Assembly (NCBI GenBank): GCA_003564655.1
Contig: PXES01000161.1
Span: forward strand, 1 to 25,602
Source of the DNA: Paracoccaceae bacterium
GTDB lineage: Bacteria; Pseudomonadota; Alphaproteobacteria; Rhodobacterales; Rhodobacteraceae
DNA length: 25,602 nucleotides
Reading direction: 5' to 3'
Made by a program: the position numbers and the translations under genes. This document shows, piece by piece, positions 8,048-16,393 of this stretch. Under the pieces are notes generated by a model. The model worked only from the letters and a program-made list of their open reading frames with translations, was not told the origin of the DNA and did no database searches. Each line of letters begins with the position of its first letter. Within the stretch, counting starts at the first letter, position 1.

Positions 8048-9082
8048 ATGCCCCTTGCCATCACCCGCCGCCTTGCCGTGGCGCTGCCCCTTGCCGGGCT
8101 TCTGGCCCTGTCGCTGCCCGCAGCCGCGCAGACCACCAACCTGCGCGTCCATACCGGCAACCCGGGGGCCTCTACCTTTGCCTTCACGACGACCTTTCAG
8201 CGCGTCGTGCAGCGGGAACTGCCGATGCGGCTGAACGTCACCTCAGGCATGACCGCCACACGCTCGACGCTGGACGCGGCGCGTGGCGATGTTGATCTCT
8301 ACATTTCCGCCCCCGCGATCAATCACTTCATGAGCAACGGCATCGCAATGTATGCCGATATGCCCGACGCGCCGGAATTGTCAGAAAACCTGCGCGGCAT
8401 CGTCAACTTCCCGCTGGGACCCTATCACATCATCACCTTCGCCGATTCCGGCATCACCGAGCTTGACCAGATTCGCGGTCGGCGGGTCTTCGCCGGGCCG
8501 CCGGGCGGTGCGGCAACGACGGTGGCGCTGGCCATCATCCGCTCGGCCACCGGGCTGGTAGAGGACGAGGACTACCAACTGGCCCGGCTGGACTGGACAT
8601 CGGGCAATCAGGCGTTCCAGGACCGTCAGGTCGATCTGGCGATCATTCCCACCGAGCTGCCGTCCGGCAGCATCCAGCAATTCGCGCTTTTGAACGACAT
8701 CCGCTTCCTGGGCATCGACGAAGAGGCAATGGACGTGCCGCCGCTTCTGGACATGCTGGCGGTGCCGGGCCGCACCATCGAGACCATCCCGCCAGGCATC
8801 TATGGCGATAACCAGGTAAACACAGACCCGGTGCAGACAGTGGGCAGCTGGGTAGGTCTGGCGGTGACGCACCAACTGGATGACGATGTCGTCTATGACC
8901 TGACCCGCGCGATCTTCGAGAACCTGGACGATTTCCACGAATCCGCCGAATGGATGCGGGCTGTCACGCCGGAAACCGCGCTGGCAGAGATGAATGTGCC
9001 GCTTCATGCCGGTGCGCTGCGCTACTTCCGCGAGATCGGGGTCGAGGTGCCGGACAACCTGGTGCCGCCCGAGGCGCAGTGA
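8048..9082 (+). CDS. TAXI-family TRAP transporter solute-binding protein
   Basis: A periplasmic binding protein of 344 residues. The N-terminus is a classic Sec signal peptide: basic MPLAITRR, hydrophobic core, and an expected cut after PAAAQ at about residue 28. The mature part starts TTNLRVHTGNPGASTFAFTT, the ligand-loop pattern of TAXI proteins, followed by GMTATRSTLDAARGDVDL and GRRVFAGPPGGAATTVALA. Length is normal for the family. I chose the ATG at 8048 because AGGAGA lies 9 nt upstream and the signal peptide starts there; an upstream in-frame ATG at 8021 would add nine polar residues. It should deliver an organic acid to the permease at 4769. The gene overlaps the translation unit of the CoA ligase (1 nt gap). 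Substrate not readable from sequence. Confidence 0.92.
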   Translation: MPLAITRRLAVALPLAGLLALSLPAAAQTTNLRVHTGNPGASTFAFTTTFQRVVQRELPMRLNVTSGMTATRSTLDAARGDVDLYISAPAINHFMSNGIAMYADMPDAPELSENLRGIVNFPLGPYHIITFADSGITELDQIRGRRVFAGPPGGAATTVALAIIRSATGLVEDEDYQLARLDWTSGNQAFQDRQVDLAIIPTELPSGSIQQFALLNDIRFLGIDEEAMDVPPLLDMLAVPGRTIETIPPGIYGDNQVNTDPVQTVGSWVGLAVTHQLDDDVVYDLTRAIFENLDDFHESAEWMRAVTPETALAEMNVPLHAGALRYFREIGVEVPDNLVPPEAQ

Positions 9083-9083
9083 G

Positions 9084-11213
9084 ATGCAGGGCGTCATGGA
9101 TCAGCAGGAAGCTTTGAAAGCCGCAGTGGGGAAAGACCGCCTTGACCGGATGTTCCGGCCGCGCTCGGTCGCGGTGGTGGGGGCTTCGTCCTCGCCGGCG
9201 AAGATCGGCGGTATTCCGGTCGATTACCTGACATCGCTGGGCTACGCGGGGCGGGTCATTCCGATCAACCCCGGCGCCGATACGATCCAGGGCCTGCCCG
9301 CCTTCCCCTCGCTGACCGCGGCGCCCGGTCCCATCGACCTGGCCATCGTCGCCGTCCCCGCCGCAATGGTCGAGGCAACGCTGGAGGATGCCATCGCCGC
9401 CGGGGTTCCGGCGCTGGTGGTGTTTTCCTCGGGCTTTGCCGAGATCGGCGCCGAGGGCGCGGCGGTGCAGGACCGCCTTGCCGCGCGTGCCGCCGCCGCC
9501 GGCGTTCGGCTGCTGGGCCCCAACTGCCTGGGCTTCATGACGGTGGCCGAGCGCTGTCATGCAACCTTCACGCCGGTCCTGAAACTGGGCCAGCCGGAAC
9601 CGGGGCGCGTGGGCATCGTATCGCAATCGGGCGCTTTCGGGGCCTATGCGCTGGTGCTGGCCCAGCGGCGCGGCATCGGCATCAGCCACTGGATCACCAC
9701 CGGCAACGAGGCCGACCTGGGCTTTGCCGAATGCGTGGAATGGCTGGCGCGCGACCCGGGCACCGATGTCATCGTCGGCTACATGGAAGGCGCGCGCGAT
9801 GGCGACCGGCTGCGCGCTGCCTTCCGGGCCTGCCGCGACGCCGGCAAGCCGCTGGTGCTGGCCAAGGTCGGCCGTTCGGAAGTGGGCGCCAGCGCTGCAG
9901 CGTCGCATACGGCCGCGCTGGCCGGCGAGGATGCGGTATTCGACGGGGTGTTCCGCCAGTATGGCGTGATCCGCGCAGAGAGCATCGAGCAGGTCTTCGA
10001 CATCGCCTACGCGGCTGCCGTATCGGTGCTGCCGCGCGGTCTGCGCGCGGGGCTTTACACGGTTTCCGGCGGGGCGGGCGTGCTGATGGCCGACAAGGCC
10101 GCCGATTGCGGGCTGGAGGTGCCGCCGCTGAACGAGGCGACACAGGACGCGGTGCGCGCGCTGGTGCCTTTCGCCGGAACCCGCAACCCGCTCGATATCA
10201 CAGGGCAGGTGGTGAATGCCGAAGGGGCGTTCCGCCAGGCGCTGGGGCTGATGGCGCGCGACGGGTCGGTTGATCTGGTCGTCAGCTTTCTGGCGCTGAC
10301 AGGCCAAAGCCCGGTAATGGGTCCACGCATTGCCGAGGATCTGACGCATGTGCGCAGCACCGATCCCGGGATCGCGCAATTTGCCGTCACCGTGCCGACC
10401 GAGGCGTTCCGCCGGCAACTGGAGGCAGCGCGGATCCCGGTCTTCGAGGATCCCAACCGCGCCGTGGCGGCCGCCGCCGCACTGGCGGGCTTCGGCCAGC
10501 GCCGCAATGCGCCGCCGTCTGGCGACATGGCGATCGGCCCGGCACTGGACATCCCGCCGTCCTCGACGGAACCGCAGGCGCTGGCGCTCTTGCGCGACGC
10601 GGGCCTGCCGGTGACCGATTTCACGCTCGCTCAGACGGCACAGGAGGCAGGCGCCGCCGCAGAGCGCCTTGGCGGACCCGTCGTGGTCAAGGTGGTCTCG
10701 GCCGATATCCTGCACAAGACCGAGGCCGGCGGCGTGCGGCTGAACCTGACCGGCGCCCGGGACACGCAGGCCGCCGCCGAGGCCATCCTCGCCTCTGCCC
10801 GCGCCCATGCGCCCGATGCGCGCATCGACGGTCTGCTGGTCGCCCCGATGACCCGTGGGGTGGCCGAGGTGGTGATCGGCGTGCAGCGCGACCCGGCCTT
10901 CGGCCCGGTGGTGATGTTCGGCATGGGCGGCGTGCATGTCGAGGCGCTGCGCGACGTGACCTTCCGCGCCGCGCCCATCGACGAGGCCGAGGCCATGCGC
11001 ATGATACGCGAAATCCGCGCCCTGCGCCTGCTGACTGCGCCGCGCGGGGCGCCACCCGCCGACCTGGGCGCGCTGGCGCGGCTGATCGCGCGGGTTTCCG
11101 CATTGGCTGCGGCCAACGCCGCCGGCCTTGAATCGCTTGACCTGAACCCGGTGATCGTGGGCGCCGAAGGCAAGGGCTGCGTGATCGTCGACGCGTTGCT
11201 GATCGGACGCTGA
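9084..11213 (+). CDS. NDP-forming acyl-CoA ligase (acetate--CoA ligase family)
   Basis: A 709-residue enzyme joining CoA to a carboxylic acid with cleavage of ATP to ADP and phosphate. Domain order is CoA-binding Rossmann domain (about residues 22-115; SVAVVGASSSPAKIGG), the two succinyl-CoA-ligase-like flavodoxin domains (about 145-460; LLGPNCLGF, VSQSGAFGAYAL, and ASHTAALAGED with His275 as the probable phosphohistidine), and a C-terminal ATP-grasp domain (about 485-705; VVVKVVSADILHKTEAGGV). All expected domains are present in one chain, so the protein is complete. The ATG at 9084 lies 1 nt after the preceding stop, which implies translational coupling; ATG 9096 in the same frame is an alternative. 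Placement behind a TRAP transporter suggests it activates the imported acid. The gene ends 9 nt from the convergent TetR gene. Confidence 0.92.
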   Translation: MQGVMDQQEALKAAVGKDRLDRMFRPRSVAVVGASSSPAKIGGIPVDYLTSLGYAGRVIPINPGADTIQGLPAFPSLTAAPGPIDLAIVAVPAAMVEATLEDAIAAGVPALVVFSSGFAEIGAEGAAVQDRLAARAAAAGVRLLGPNCLGFMTVAERCHATFTPVLKLGQPEPGRVGIVSQSGAFGAYALVLAQRRGIGISHWITTGNEADLGFAECVEWLARDPGTDVIVGYMEGARDGDRLRAAFRACRDAGKPLVLAKVGRSEVGASAAASHTAALAGEDAVFDGVFRQYGVIRAESIEQVFDIAYAAAVSVLPRGLRAGLYTVSGGAGVLMADKAADCGLEVPPLNEATQDAVRALVPFAGTRNPLDITGQVVNAEGAFRQALGLMARDGSVDLVVSFLALTGQSPVMGPRIAEDLTHVRSTDPGIAQFAVTVPTEAFRRQLEAARIPVFEDPNRAVAAAAALAGFGQRRNAPPSGDMAIGPALDIPPSSTEPQALALLRDAGLPVTDFTLAQTAQEAGAAAERLGGPVVVKVVSADILHKTEAGGVRLNLTGARDTQAAAEAILASARAHAPDARIDGLLVAPMTRGVAEVVIGVQRDPAFGPVVMFGMGGVHVEALRDVTFRAAPIDEAEAMRMIREIRALRLLTAPRGAPPADLGALARLIARVSALAAANAAGLESLDLNPVIVGAEGKGCVIVDALLIGR

Positions 11214-11222
11214 GCGATGTCT

Positions 11223-11957
11223 TCAGAGTTCGCCGCAGTTCCTGAGCGCCCGCACCGTATTTGGCGACAGTGGGGCGTCGAAGACGGCGGTCACCCCGTC
11301 GATCATGCTCTCGATCTGCGCCTCGGCCCGCGCCCAGTCCCAGCGCGGGCCGGCGTCGAAGGCCGCCCGTTCCATGCGTGCAAGCGAATAGGTGCTCATC
11401 TGGATGGCGAGACCGTATCGATGGCGCACCAGGCTCTTGGGCAGATGCGGATTGATTTCGCTCAACGCGCCGAGCGAGGTCAGCAGACCCTCGTCCAGCG
11501 TGCGCCCCTCGAAGTGCCGCCACATCGGCCGGTCGAGCCAAAGCATGCCGAGGAAGCGCAGATAGTGGCTGCGCCCGCCGCTGTCACGAAGATAATGTGC
11601 CAGCGGCCGGCACAGCGCCTCGGCCACCTCGCGCGAGCCCAGCGGGCGGCCTTGCGCGCTCAGGCGTTGCAGCATCGCCACCCGGTCGGCGTTCACCGGC
11701 GTGGTGCGATGATCGAGGATTGCCTGCACAACCCCCTCGCGCGAGCCGAAGTGGTAATGGATGGCGCTTTCGTTGCGCGCTCCCGCCGCCTGGGTAATAC
11801 GACGAAGCGAGACGTTGGAGATGCCTTCCTCGGAAAAGATGCGCTCGGCCGCGATGATCAGGGCCAGGCGCGTGTCACGACGCCGATTGCGCCGCTGCCT
11901 GGGCGGTGCCGGGTCTGCCTCGTTCAGTGGGGCGGTGTCGGTAGGCGTGTCGTTCAC
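11223..11957 (-). CDS. TetR/AcrR-family transcriptional regulator
   Basis: A 244-residue repressor-type regulator. The first 28 residues are a polar, basic tail. The helix-turn-helix domain covers about residues 29-80, with RLALIIAAERIFSEEGISN, SLRRITQAAGA and the family hallmark ESAIHYHFGSREGVVQAIL. The rest is the helical ligand-binding and dimer domain, which does not reveal the ligand. It is transcribed divergently from the crotonase gene, with 86 nt between the two starts, so it most likely controls that gene and itself. It converges with the CoA ligase operon, only 9 nt apart, without a visible terminator. TetR regulators beside acyl-CoA enzymes often respond to acyl-CoA thioesters; that is inference here. 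Confidence 0.93.
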   Translation of the reverse strand: MNDTPTDTAPLNEADPAPPRQRRNRRRDTRLALIIAAERIFSEEGISNVSLRRITQAAGARNESAIHYHFGSREGVVQAILDHRTTPVNADRVAMLQRLSAQGRPLGSREVAEALCRPLAHYLRDSGGRSHYLRFLGMLWLDRPMWRHFEGRTLDEGLLTSLGALSEINPHLPKSLVRHRYGLAIQMSTYSLARMERAAFDAGPRWDWARAEAQIESMIDGVTAVFDAPLSPNTVRALRNCGEL

Positions 11958-12043
11958 CGGAATGCTCCTTCATCGCGGAGTGCGTCAGAAAGTAATATAT
12001 ACGCCTTAACCCAGGGCGCCAAGCTATCCTGCAGGAGCCGCCA
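11958..12043. promoter_or_regulatory. Divergent promoter/operator region between TetR regulator and crotonase
   Basis: This 86-nt gap separates two divergent starts. It contains an AT-rich core, TAATATATACGC at 11993-12004, in otherwise GC-rich DNA. A related sequence, TAATGTATATTCGC, occurs at 15224-15237 upstream of the acyl-CoA dehydrogenase pair. The core may be a promoter -10 region, a TetR operator, or both. No clean long palindrome is visible. Confidence 0.4.
12033..12037 (+). promoter_or_regulatory. Ribosome-binding site that fixes a TTG start
   Basis: AGGAG stands 6 nt before the TTG at 12044. No ATG or GTG in the frame precedes the crotonase homology at a suitable distance, so this strong site supports TTG as the start codon. 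Confidence 0.7.
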
Positions 12044-12877
12044 TTGACCGGTACCGACGACCCCGGAATCGAATCGCTGGTGCGCGTCTCGCACGCTGCC
12101 GGTGTGGCCACCGTGACGCTGAACAGGCCCGCGCAGGGCAATGCCATGACGCAACCCCTGTGGGAGGCGCTGCACGCTGCGCTGTCCGAGGTTTCGGGCG
12201 ACGATGCCGTGCGCGCCGTGGTGATTACCGGTGCAGGGCCTGCCTTCTGTGCCGGAGCCGACCTGGACCGCCTGCGCGCCTTCGCCGAGGGCGATATGCC
12301 CGATGTGCCCGCGCACCGCCCCGATCCGCGACTGCCGGGCGAACTGGATCTCGGGCCCGGTTTCGACGACCGCTGGTCCTATCTTGCCCGCCTGCCCAAA
12401 CCCCTGATCGCCGCCATCAACGGACCCGTGGTCGGTTCCGGCTTCTGTCTGGCGATGTTCTGCGACGTCCGGCTGTGCGCCGACGAGGCCCGGCTTTCGA
12501 CCGGCTTTGCCCGTCTTGGCCTGATCGGCGAGATGGCCGTGCCTTGGATCCTGTCGCGGGCCGTGGGGCCGCATGTCGCCGCCGATCTGCTGTTTTCGGC
12601 GCGTTTCGTCACCGGGCAGGAGGCCGAACGCATCGGCCTCGTCAACCGCTGCTTTCCCGCGGCCGACCTCGCAAAAGAGGCTCAGAACTATGCGGCGACC
12701 ATCGCCCGCGATGTCTCGCCGGCTGCGGTGGCGGTGATGAAGCGGCAGCTTTGGCGCGGGCTGGTGCAGGACCTGGATCAGGCGGTCGCCGAATACATGC
12801 CGGAAATGGCCGCCAGCTTTCGCAGCCAGGATTTCCGCAACCGCGCCCAGGCGCTGCTGGCCCGCCTGAAGGGCTGA
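12044..12877 (+). CDS. Enoyl-CoA hydratase/isomerase (crotonase family)
   Basis: A 277-residue crotonase. The pattern is complete: VATVTLNRPAQGNAMTQPLW near the N-terminus, AVVITGAGPAFCAGADLDRL as the CoA-binding and oxyanion-hole segment, and the second oxyanion-hole segment AINGPVVGSGFCLAMFCDV. The latter is followed by LSTGFARLGLIGEMAVPW, where glutamate in LIGEMA is a candidate general base. The C-terminal part with EAERIGLVNR and the trimer helix is normal. Length is typical. The start is TTG with a strong AGGAG. It probably hydrates the enoyl-CoA produced by the neighbouring acyl-CoA dehydrogenases, but crotonases catalyse many reactions and the specific one cannot be assigned. The gene converges with the dehydrogenase pair, 13 nt apart. 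Confidence 0.92.
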   Translation: MTGTDDPGIESLVRVSHAAGVATVTLNRPAQGNAMTQPLWEALHAALSEVSGDDAVRAVVITGAGPAFCAGADLDRLRAFAEGDMPDVPAHRPDPRLPGELDLGPGFDDRWSYLARLPKPLIAAINGPVVGSGFCLAMFCDVRLCADEARLSTGFARLGLIGEMAVPWILSRAVGPHVAADLLFSARFVTGQEAERIGLVNRCFPAADLAKEAQNYAATIARDVSPAAVAVMKRQLWRGLVQDLDQAVAEYMPEMAASFRSQDFRNRAQALLARLKG

Positions 12878-12890
12878 GCGCACGGTTGGC

Positions 12891-13982
12891 TCAGGCCGCA
12901 CCGCGGAACCACGCCAGTTGCACGGCCACCGAACCGAACATCAGATCGATGGCGACCAGGCGGCGGTGCAGGTGGCTGATCTCCGCTTCGTCGGTGATGC
13001 CGATTCCGCCGTGCATCTGCACCGTCTCTGCGGCCACCAGACGGGCCGCGACGCCGCTCTGCGCCTTGGCTGCCGCTGTCATGCGTGTCCGCTCGACCGG
13101 TTCCAGGGTCTCGAACTCGCGCCCGGCGCGCACGGTCAGAGCCCGCGCCAGTTCCGCCTCTACCCAGGCCTCGGCCAGCCGGTGCCGCAGCGCCTGATTT
13201 GCCGCCAGCGGCCGGCCGAACTGGACGCGCGTGCGCAGGTGTTCCATCGTCAGGTCCAGCGCGCGGGCCATTGCGCCCAGCGCTTCGCCGCAAAGCGCCA
13301 GGGTCATCAGGTCCAGCGCCCGCACCAACGTCGCCTCTGCCGATGACCCGCGCATCAGCACCTGCACCGGGCTTCGGTCGAAGGTCAGTTCGGCAGCGTC
13401 GCAACCGTCCCACATGCGATAGCCGCGCCGGCTTGCGCTCTCGGCCGGCGCCAGCGCCAGCACCATCTCCCCGCTCGGGTCCAGCGCCGTGACGATCACC
13501 GTATCTGCGGCCGCCGCGCCCCAGACCACGGTCTTGGCCCCGCTCAGCCGCCCTGCCGCGTCCAGCCGCGCCAGGGGGCGACGTGACCAGCGCCGCCCCG
13601 GCTCGGTCCAGGCCGGGACCGGGCGGGTTTCGCCTGCGGCAAGTGCCGCCAGCCGCGCCTCGTCACCCGCAGCGCGCAGGATGGCAGCCGAGCCCACGGC
13701 CACCGGGGCCCAGGGCTCCGGCATCAGGCGCTGGCCGAAAGCCTCGGCCACCCGGATCATGCCGGCCGGCCCCACATCGACGCCCCCCGAACTTTCCGGC
13801 ACCATGAGGCCCAGCATCCCCAGCGCCGCCAGGTCAGCCCATACCCCGTCTACCGCGTCCGTTGCGCCCGCGATGCAGGCGGTGCGTCGGGTCAGGGGCA
13901 TTGCCCCCTCGACCCAGCGCAGGGTCGCAGTGTGAAATTCTTCTTCGAGATCCGCCGCTGCCGCTTCCATTGCTTGCTCCAT
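12891..13982 (-). CDS. Acyl-CoA dehydrogenase family protein, probable partner subunit
   Basis: A 363-residue flavoprotein of the acyl-CoA dehydrogenase fold. The N-terminal helical domain contains LAALGMLGLMVPESSGGVD and AEAFGQRLMPEPWAPV. The middle beta-domain is short and divergent. The C-terminal helical domain has HLRTRVQFGRPLAANQALRH, the usual FAD-contacting R-x-QFG-x-P segment, and VQMHGGIGITDEAEISHLHRR. No YEGTxEIQ-type catalytic glutamate is present at the end. Such small, degenerate members generally pair with a second acyl-CoA dehydrogenase, as in PimC/PimD-type enzymes. The start ATG at 13982 overlaps the TGA of the upstream gene by one base (TGATG), which favours equal translation and a heteromeric complex. 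The open frame extends far upstream, but that part is a shadow of the neighbouring gene. Confidence 0.88.
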   Translation of the reverse strand: MEQAMEAAAADLEEEFHTATLRWVEGAMPLTRRTACIAGATDAVDGVWADLAALGMLGLMVPESSGGVDVGPAGMIRVAEAFGQRLMPEPWAPVAVGSAAILRAAGDEARLAALAAGETRPVPAWTEPGRRWSRRPLARLDAAGRLSGAKTVVWGAAAADTVIVTALDPSGEMVLALAPAESASRRGYRMWDGCDAAELTFDRSPVQVLMRGSSAEATLVRALDLMTLALCGEALGAMARALDLTMEHLRTRVQFGRPLAANQALRHRLAEAWVEAELARALTVRAGREFETLEPVERTRMTAAAKAQSGVAARLVAAETVQMHGGIGITDEAEISHLHRRLVAIDLMFGSVAVQLAWFRGAA

Positions 13983-15175
13983 CACAATCCCAGTACCCTG
14001 CGCGACAGAACCTCCAGCTGCACCTCGCTGGACCCTGCGGCGATAGTGTAGCCGCGGTGATGCAGCATCTTCAGCGCTGCCATCGCAGCCGAGGGCGCGC
14101 CAACCTCCAGGCCCAGCCCCTCGGCCGCCGTGCGCGCCGCGTCGAAGGGCAGCACCGCCGGGCCGTGCGCCTCGACGATCAGCGCCTCGAATGCCTGGAT
14201 CAACCGGCTGCCGGTAAGTTTCAGCATCGAAACTTCCGGACCAACCGGGCGACCCGCGGCCAGATCGTCGAGGAACTGGACAAATCTTTCCTCCAGCGCC
14301 AGTAGCCTGACCTCCAGTGCCGCGGCGCGGTCGGCGAATGCAGGATCGTCCGCCAGCCTGTGCCCGTCGGCATCCGGCGTCGCCATCGTCTCGTGCAACT
14401 GCCTGAGCAGACGCTTGTTCTCGGCCACGCGCGACACGAAGATCCGCTCGGGGCCCAGCGCCTGCATCGCCACCGCCCAGCCGCCGTTCTCTGTGCCCAG
14501 CAGGTTCTCCACCGGCACCTCGACCCCGTCCAGGAACACCTCGTTGAAGCCATGCACCCCGTTCATCCAGCGGATCGGACGCACCCGAACGCCCGCCGCA
14601 CGCATGTCGATCAGCAGGGCAGAGATGCCCTGGTGGCGCGGTGCATCGGGATCGCTGCGCGCCAGGCACAGCATCCAGTCCGCCTCATGGGCCGACGAGG
14701 TCCAGATCTTCGATCCAGTTACCTTGAATACGTCGCCCTCTCGCACTGCCCGGGTGTTCAGCGCCGCCAGGTCGGAGCCAGCGCCCGGTTCGGAGAAGCC
14801 CTGGCACCAGTGTTCGCGGGCTGTCACGATGGAGGGCAGAAATCGCGACTTCTGCTCGGGAGAACCGAATTCCAGAAGCGCGGGTCCGACCGTCGAGATG
14901 CCCAGCGACTCGACTGCCGGCGCATTCGCCAGCGCGCATTCCTCGTCAAGGATGGCGTGCAGCCGCGGAGGAAGTTCCGCCCCGCCCCATTCGCGCGGCC
15001 ATTGCGGGGCCGACCAGCCGCGTTCGGCCAGTGTCGCGATCCAGTCGCGAATGCACTCGGACCGCGGATAGCCTCCCTTCGCCACATGCGCGGCAAGATC
15101 GGCAGGAAGCCGGTCACCGAGGAAGGCGCGCACGTCGGCGCGGAACCGGTCCGGCTCGGTTTGGTCAGTTGGCAA
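13982..15175 (-). CDS. Acyl-CoA dehydrogenase, large-subunit type
   Basis: A 397-residue flavoprotein expected to introduce an alpha,beta double bond into an acyl-CoA and pass electrons to ETF. Typical signatures are WPREWGGAELPPRLHAIL, QGFSEPGAGSDLAALNTRA (FAD and substrate contact), FKVTGSKIWTSSAHEADWML, and the C-terminal HHRGYTIAAGSSEVQLEVLS. At the position of the catalytic glutamate of medium-chain enzymes (YEGTxEIQ) the sequence reads IAAGSSEVQ, so the base must come from elsewhere, for example the glutamate in LGPERIF on the inner helix, or from the partner subunit. Length is normal. It is the first gene of a two-gene unit with the overlapping partner at 13982 and is divergent from a LysR regulator. 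Substrate unknown; probably the same acid as the TRAP and ligase operon handles. Confidence 0.92.
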   Translation of the reverse strand: MPTDQTEPDRFRADVRAFLGDRLPADLAAHVAKGGYPRSECIRDWIATLAERGWSAPQWPREWGGAELPPRLHAILDEECALANAPAVESLGISTVGPALLEFGSPEQKSRFLPSIVTAREHWCQGFSEPGAGSDLAALNTRAVREGDVFKVTGSKIWTSSAHEADWMLCLARSDPDAPRHQGISALLIDMRAAGVRVRPIRWMNGVHGFNEVFLDGVEVPVENLLGTENGGWAVAMQALGPERIFVSRVAENKRLLRQLHETMATPDADGHRLADDPAFADRAAALEVRLLALEERFVQFLDDLAAGRPVGPEVSMLKLTGSRLIQAFEALIVEAHGPAVLPFDAARTAAEGLGLEVGAPSAAMAALKMLHHRGYTIAAGSSEVQLEVLSRRVLGL

Positions 15176-15391
15176 GGCACCATCCCCTGTTTAGGGTCTC
15201 TTCACTTGAGGGTGAGGTCACTTTAATGTATATTCGCTAATTGTCCAGATCCGTGAACGCCGTTCCGGAAGGGTTTGGCAAGCGTCTTCCGTGCGGTCCC
15301 TTGAAGCTGCCGGGCAATCGCAACCAGGTCAGTCCGGGCGACCCCGGTTTTCGGGGGCGCATATCCAGAAGTCTTCTCGACGGAACCCATC
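15176..15391. promoter_or_regulatory. Divergent promoter region between acyl-CoA dehydrogenase pair and LysR regulator
   Basis: A 216-nt region between divergent starts with no coding signal. An AT-rich core at about 15221-15243 includes TAATGTATATTCGC and stands about 50 nt upstream of the dehydrogenase start. It is the likely site of the dehydrogenase promoter and of LysR or TetR binding. A clear T-N11-A palindrome was not identified by eye. Confidence 0.4.
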
Positions 15392-16354
15392 ATGCGCAGC
15401 ATGTACCCCGAAGTGCCGTCCCTTCAGATCAGTGACCTCGAAGCGTTGCGCATGTTCGTGGCCGTCGCGGACGCCGGCGGGCTCTCTGCCGCGCAAGGTC
15501 GGATCGGGGCCAGCCTGTCCCGAATATCGCAGGTTCTGAATGACTTCGAGAAGCGCTTTGACGTGAAGCTCTGCCTGCGCGGCCGATCCGGTTTTGCCCT
15601 GACCGAAGCGGGCGAGCATGTCTATGCCTCGGCCGCCGCGCTGCTTCGGATGCTCGAGGCGTTCGAGGCCGATCTGGCCGCCTATCGTGGTACCCTGGCC
15701 GGCCAGCTTTGCATTGTCGCGCATGAGGGCGATGCCTCGCATCCTGCGTTCCTGCTGCCGCAGGCCATCAACCGCTTCCTTTCCCGCGACCGCAACGAGA
15801 CGCGACTGAGGCTTCTGTCGGGGCCGGAGGATGTGATCTTGAACGGGGTTGTCGGCGGTTCGATCGATATCGCGTTCGGCTATTTTCCGTCGGCCAGATC
15901 CGGCGTGACCCGCTATGTTCTGCATGAAGAGACCGTCAACTTGTATTGCGGTGTCGGCCACCCGCTGTTCGGCGCGGCGCCAGGGGAGGACAATCTCCCG
16001 GCCATCCTGTCTCACGAGTTCGCGGTCAGAAGCATGGCGCCTGGGCCTCAGATACCGCCGCCGTTGCGTGGCGTGAAGGCGCGGGCGCTGGCGGTGTCGC
16101 AGGATTCCCGGGCATTGCTGGTGCTGTCCGGAAAGTTCCTTGCCCTGCTTCCGGAGCATTTCGCCCGCCGATGGGTGGAAGGGGGGCAGATGCGACGGCT
16201 TGGCGGCGACGACCTGTCCTACAGGATACGCGCCGAGCTGATCACCCGCGACACCAAGATACCGCCTGCGGCGGTTGCGGCCTTTCTGGAGGATTACGCG
16301 GCGGCCTGCGTGCAGAACATGCTGGACGCGCCGCGCCTGAAGGACGGCGGCTGA
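15392..16354 (+). CDS. LysR-family transcriptional regulator
   Basis: A 320-residue regulator. The N-terminal winged helix (about residues 14-72) has LEALRMFVAVADAGGLSAAQ, SLSRISQVLNDFEKRFDVKL and GFALTEAGEHVYASA, the standard LysR order. The HTH is somewhat unusual: the normal SAVSxxIxxLE pattern reads SRISQVLNDFE. The effector domain starts near GQLCIVAHEGDAS and ends with FLEDYAAACVQNM. ATG 15392 has GGAA 7 nt upstream; ATG 15401 is an alternative that removes three residues. Its position, divergent from the acyl-CoA dehydrogenase pair, suggests it controls that operon in response to an organic acid or its CoA ester. It converges with the aminotransferase gene 39 nt away. Confidence 0.92.
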   Translation: MRSMYPEVPSLQISDLEALRMFVAVADAGGLSAAQGRIGASLSRISQVLNDFEKRFDVKLCLRGRSGFALTEAGEHVYASAAALLRMLEAFEADLAAYRGTLAGQLCIVAHEGDASHPAFLLPQAINRFLSRDRNETRLRLLSGPEDVILNGVVGGSIDIAFGYFPSARSGVTRYVLHEETVNLYCGVGHPLFGAAPGEDNLPAILSHEFAVRSMAPGPQIPPPLRGVKARALAVSQDSRALLVLSGKFLALLPEHFARRWVEGGQMRRLGGDDLSYRIRAELITRDTKIPPAAVAAFLEDYAAACVQNMLDAPRLKDGG

Positions 16355-16393
16355 GTGCGCGTCTTGCCGGCGCCGGGCTGTGCCGTGCAGGGC

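Noticed and set aside
6800..8152. A 450-codon minus-strand frame opposite the DUF1254 gene
   Set aside because: Antisense shadow; the plus strand has DUF1254 and DUF1214 motifs and a ribosome-binding site.
8964..10937. A 657-codon open frame on the minus strand opposite the solute-binding protein and CoA ligase genes
   Set aside because: It is rich in His, Arg, Gly and Gln with no family pattern, and it mirrors the high third-position GC of the plus-strand genes, which have full domain sets.
13983..14669. An N-terminal extension of the small acyl-CoA dehydrogenase by 229 codons
   Set aside because: The extension overlaps the larger dehydrogenase in another frame and has no homology; the ATG at 13982 fits the family start.
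16355..16393. A possible bidirectional terminator between the LysR and aminotransferase genes
   Set aside because: The GC-rich sequence has only a weak stem and no run of T on either strand.
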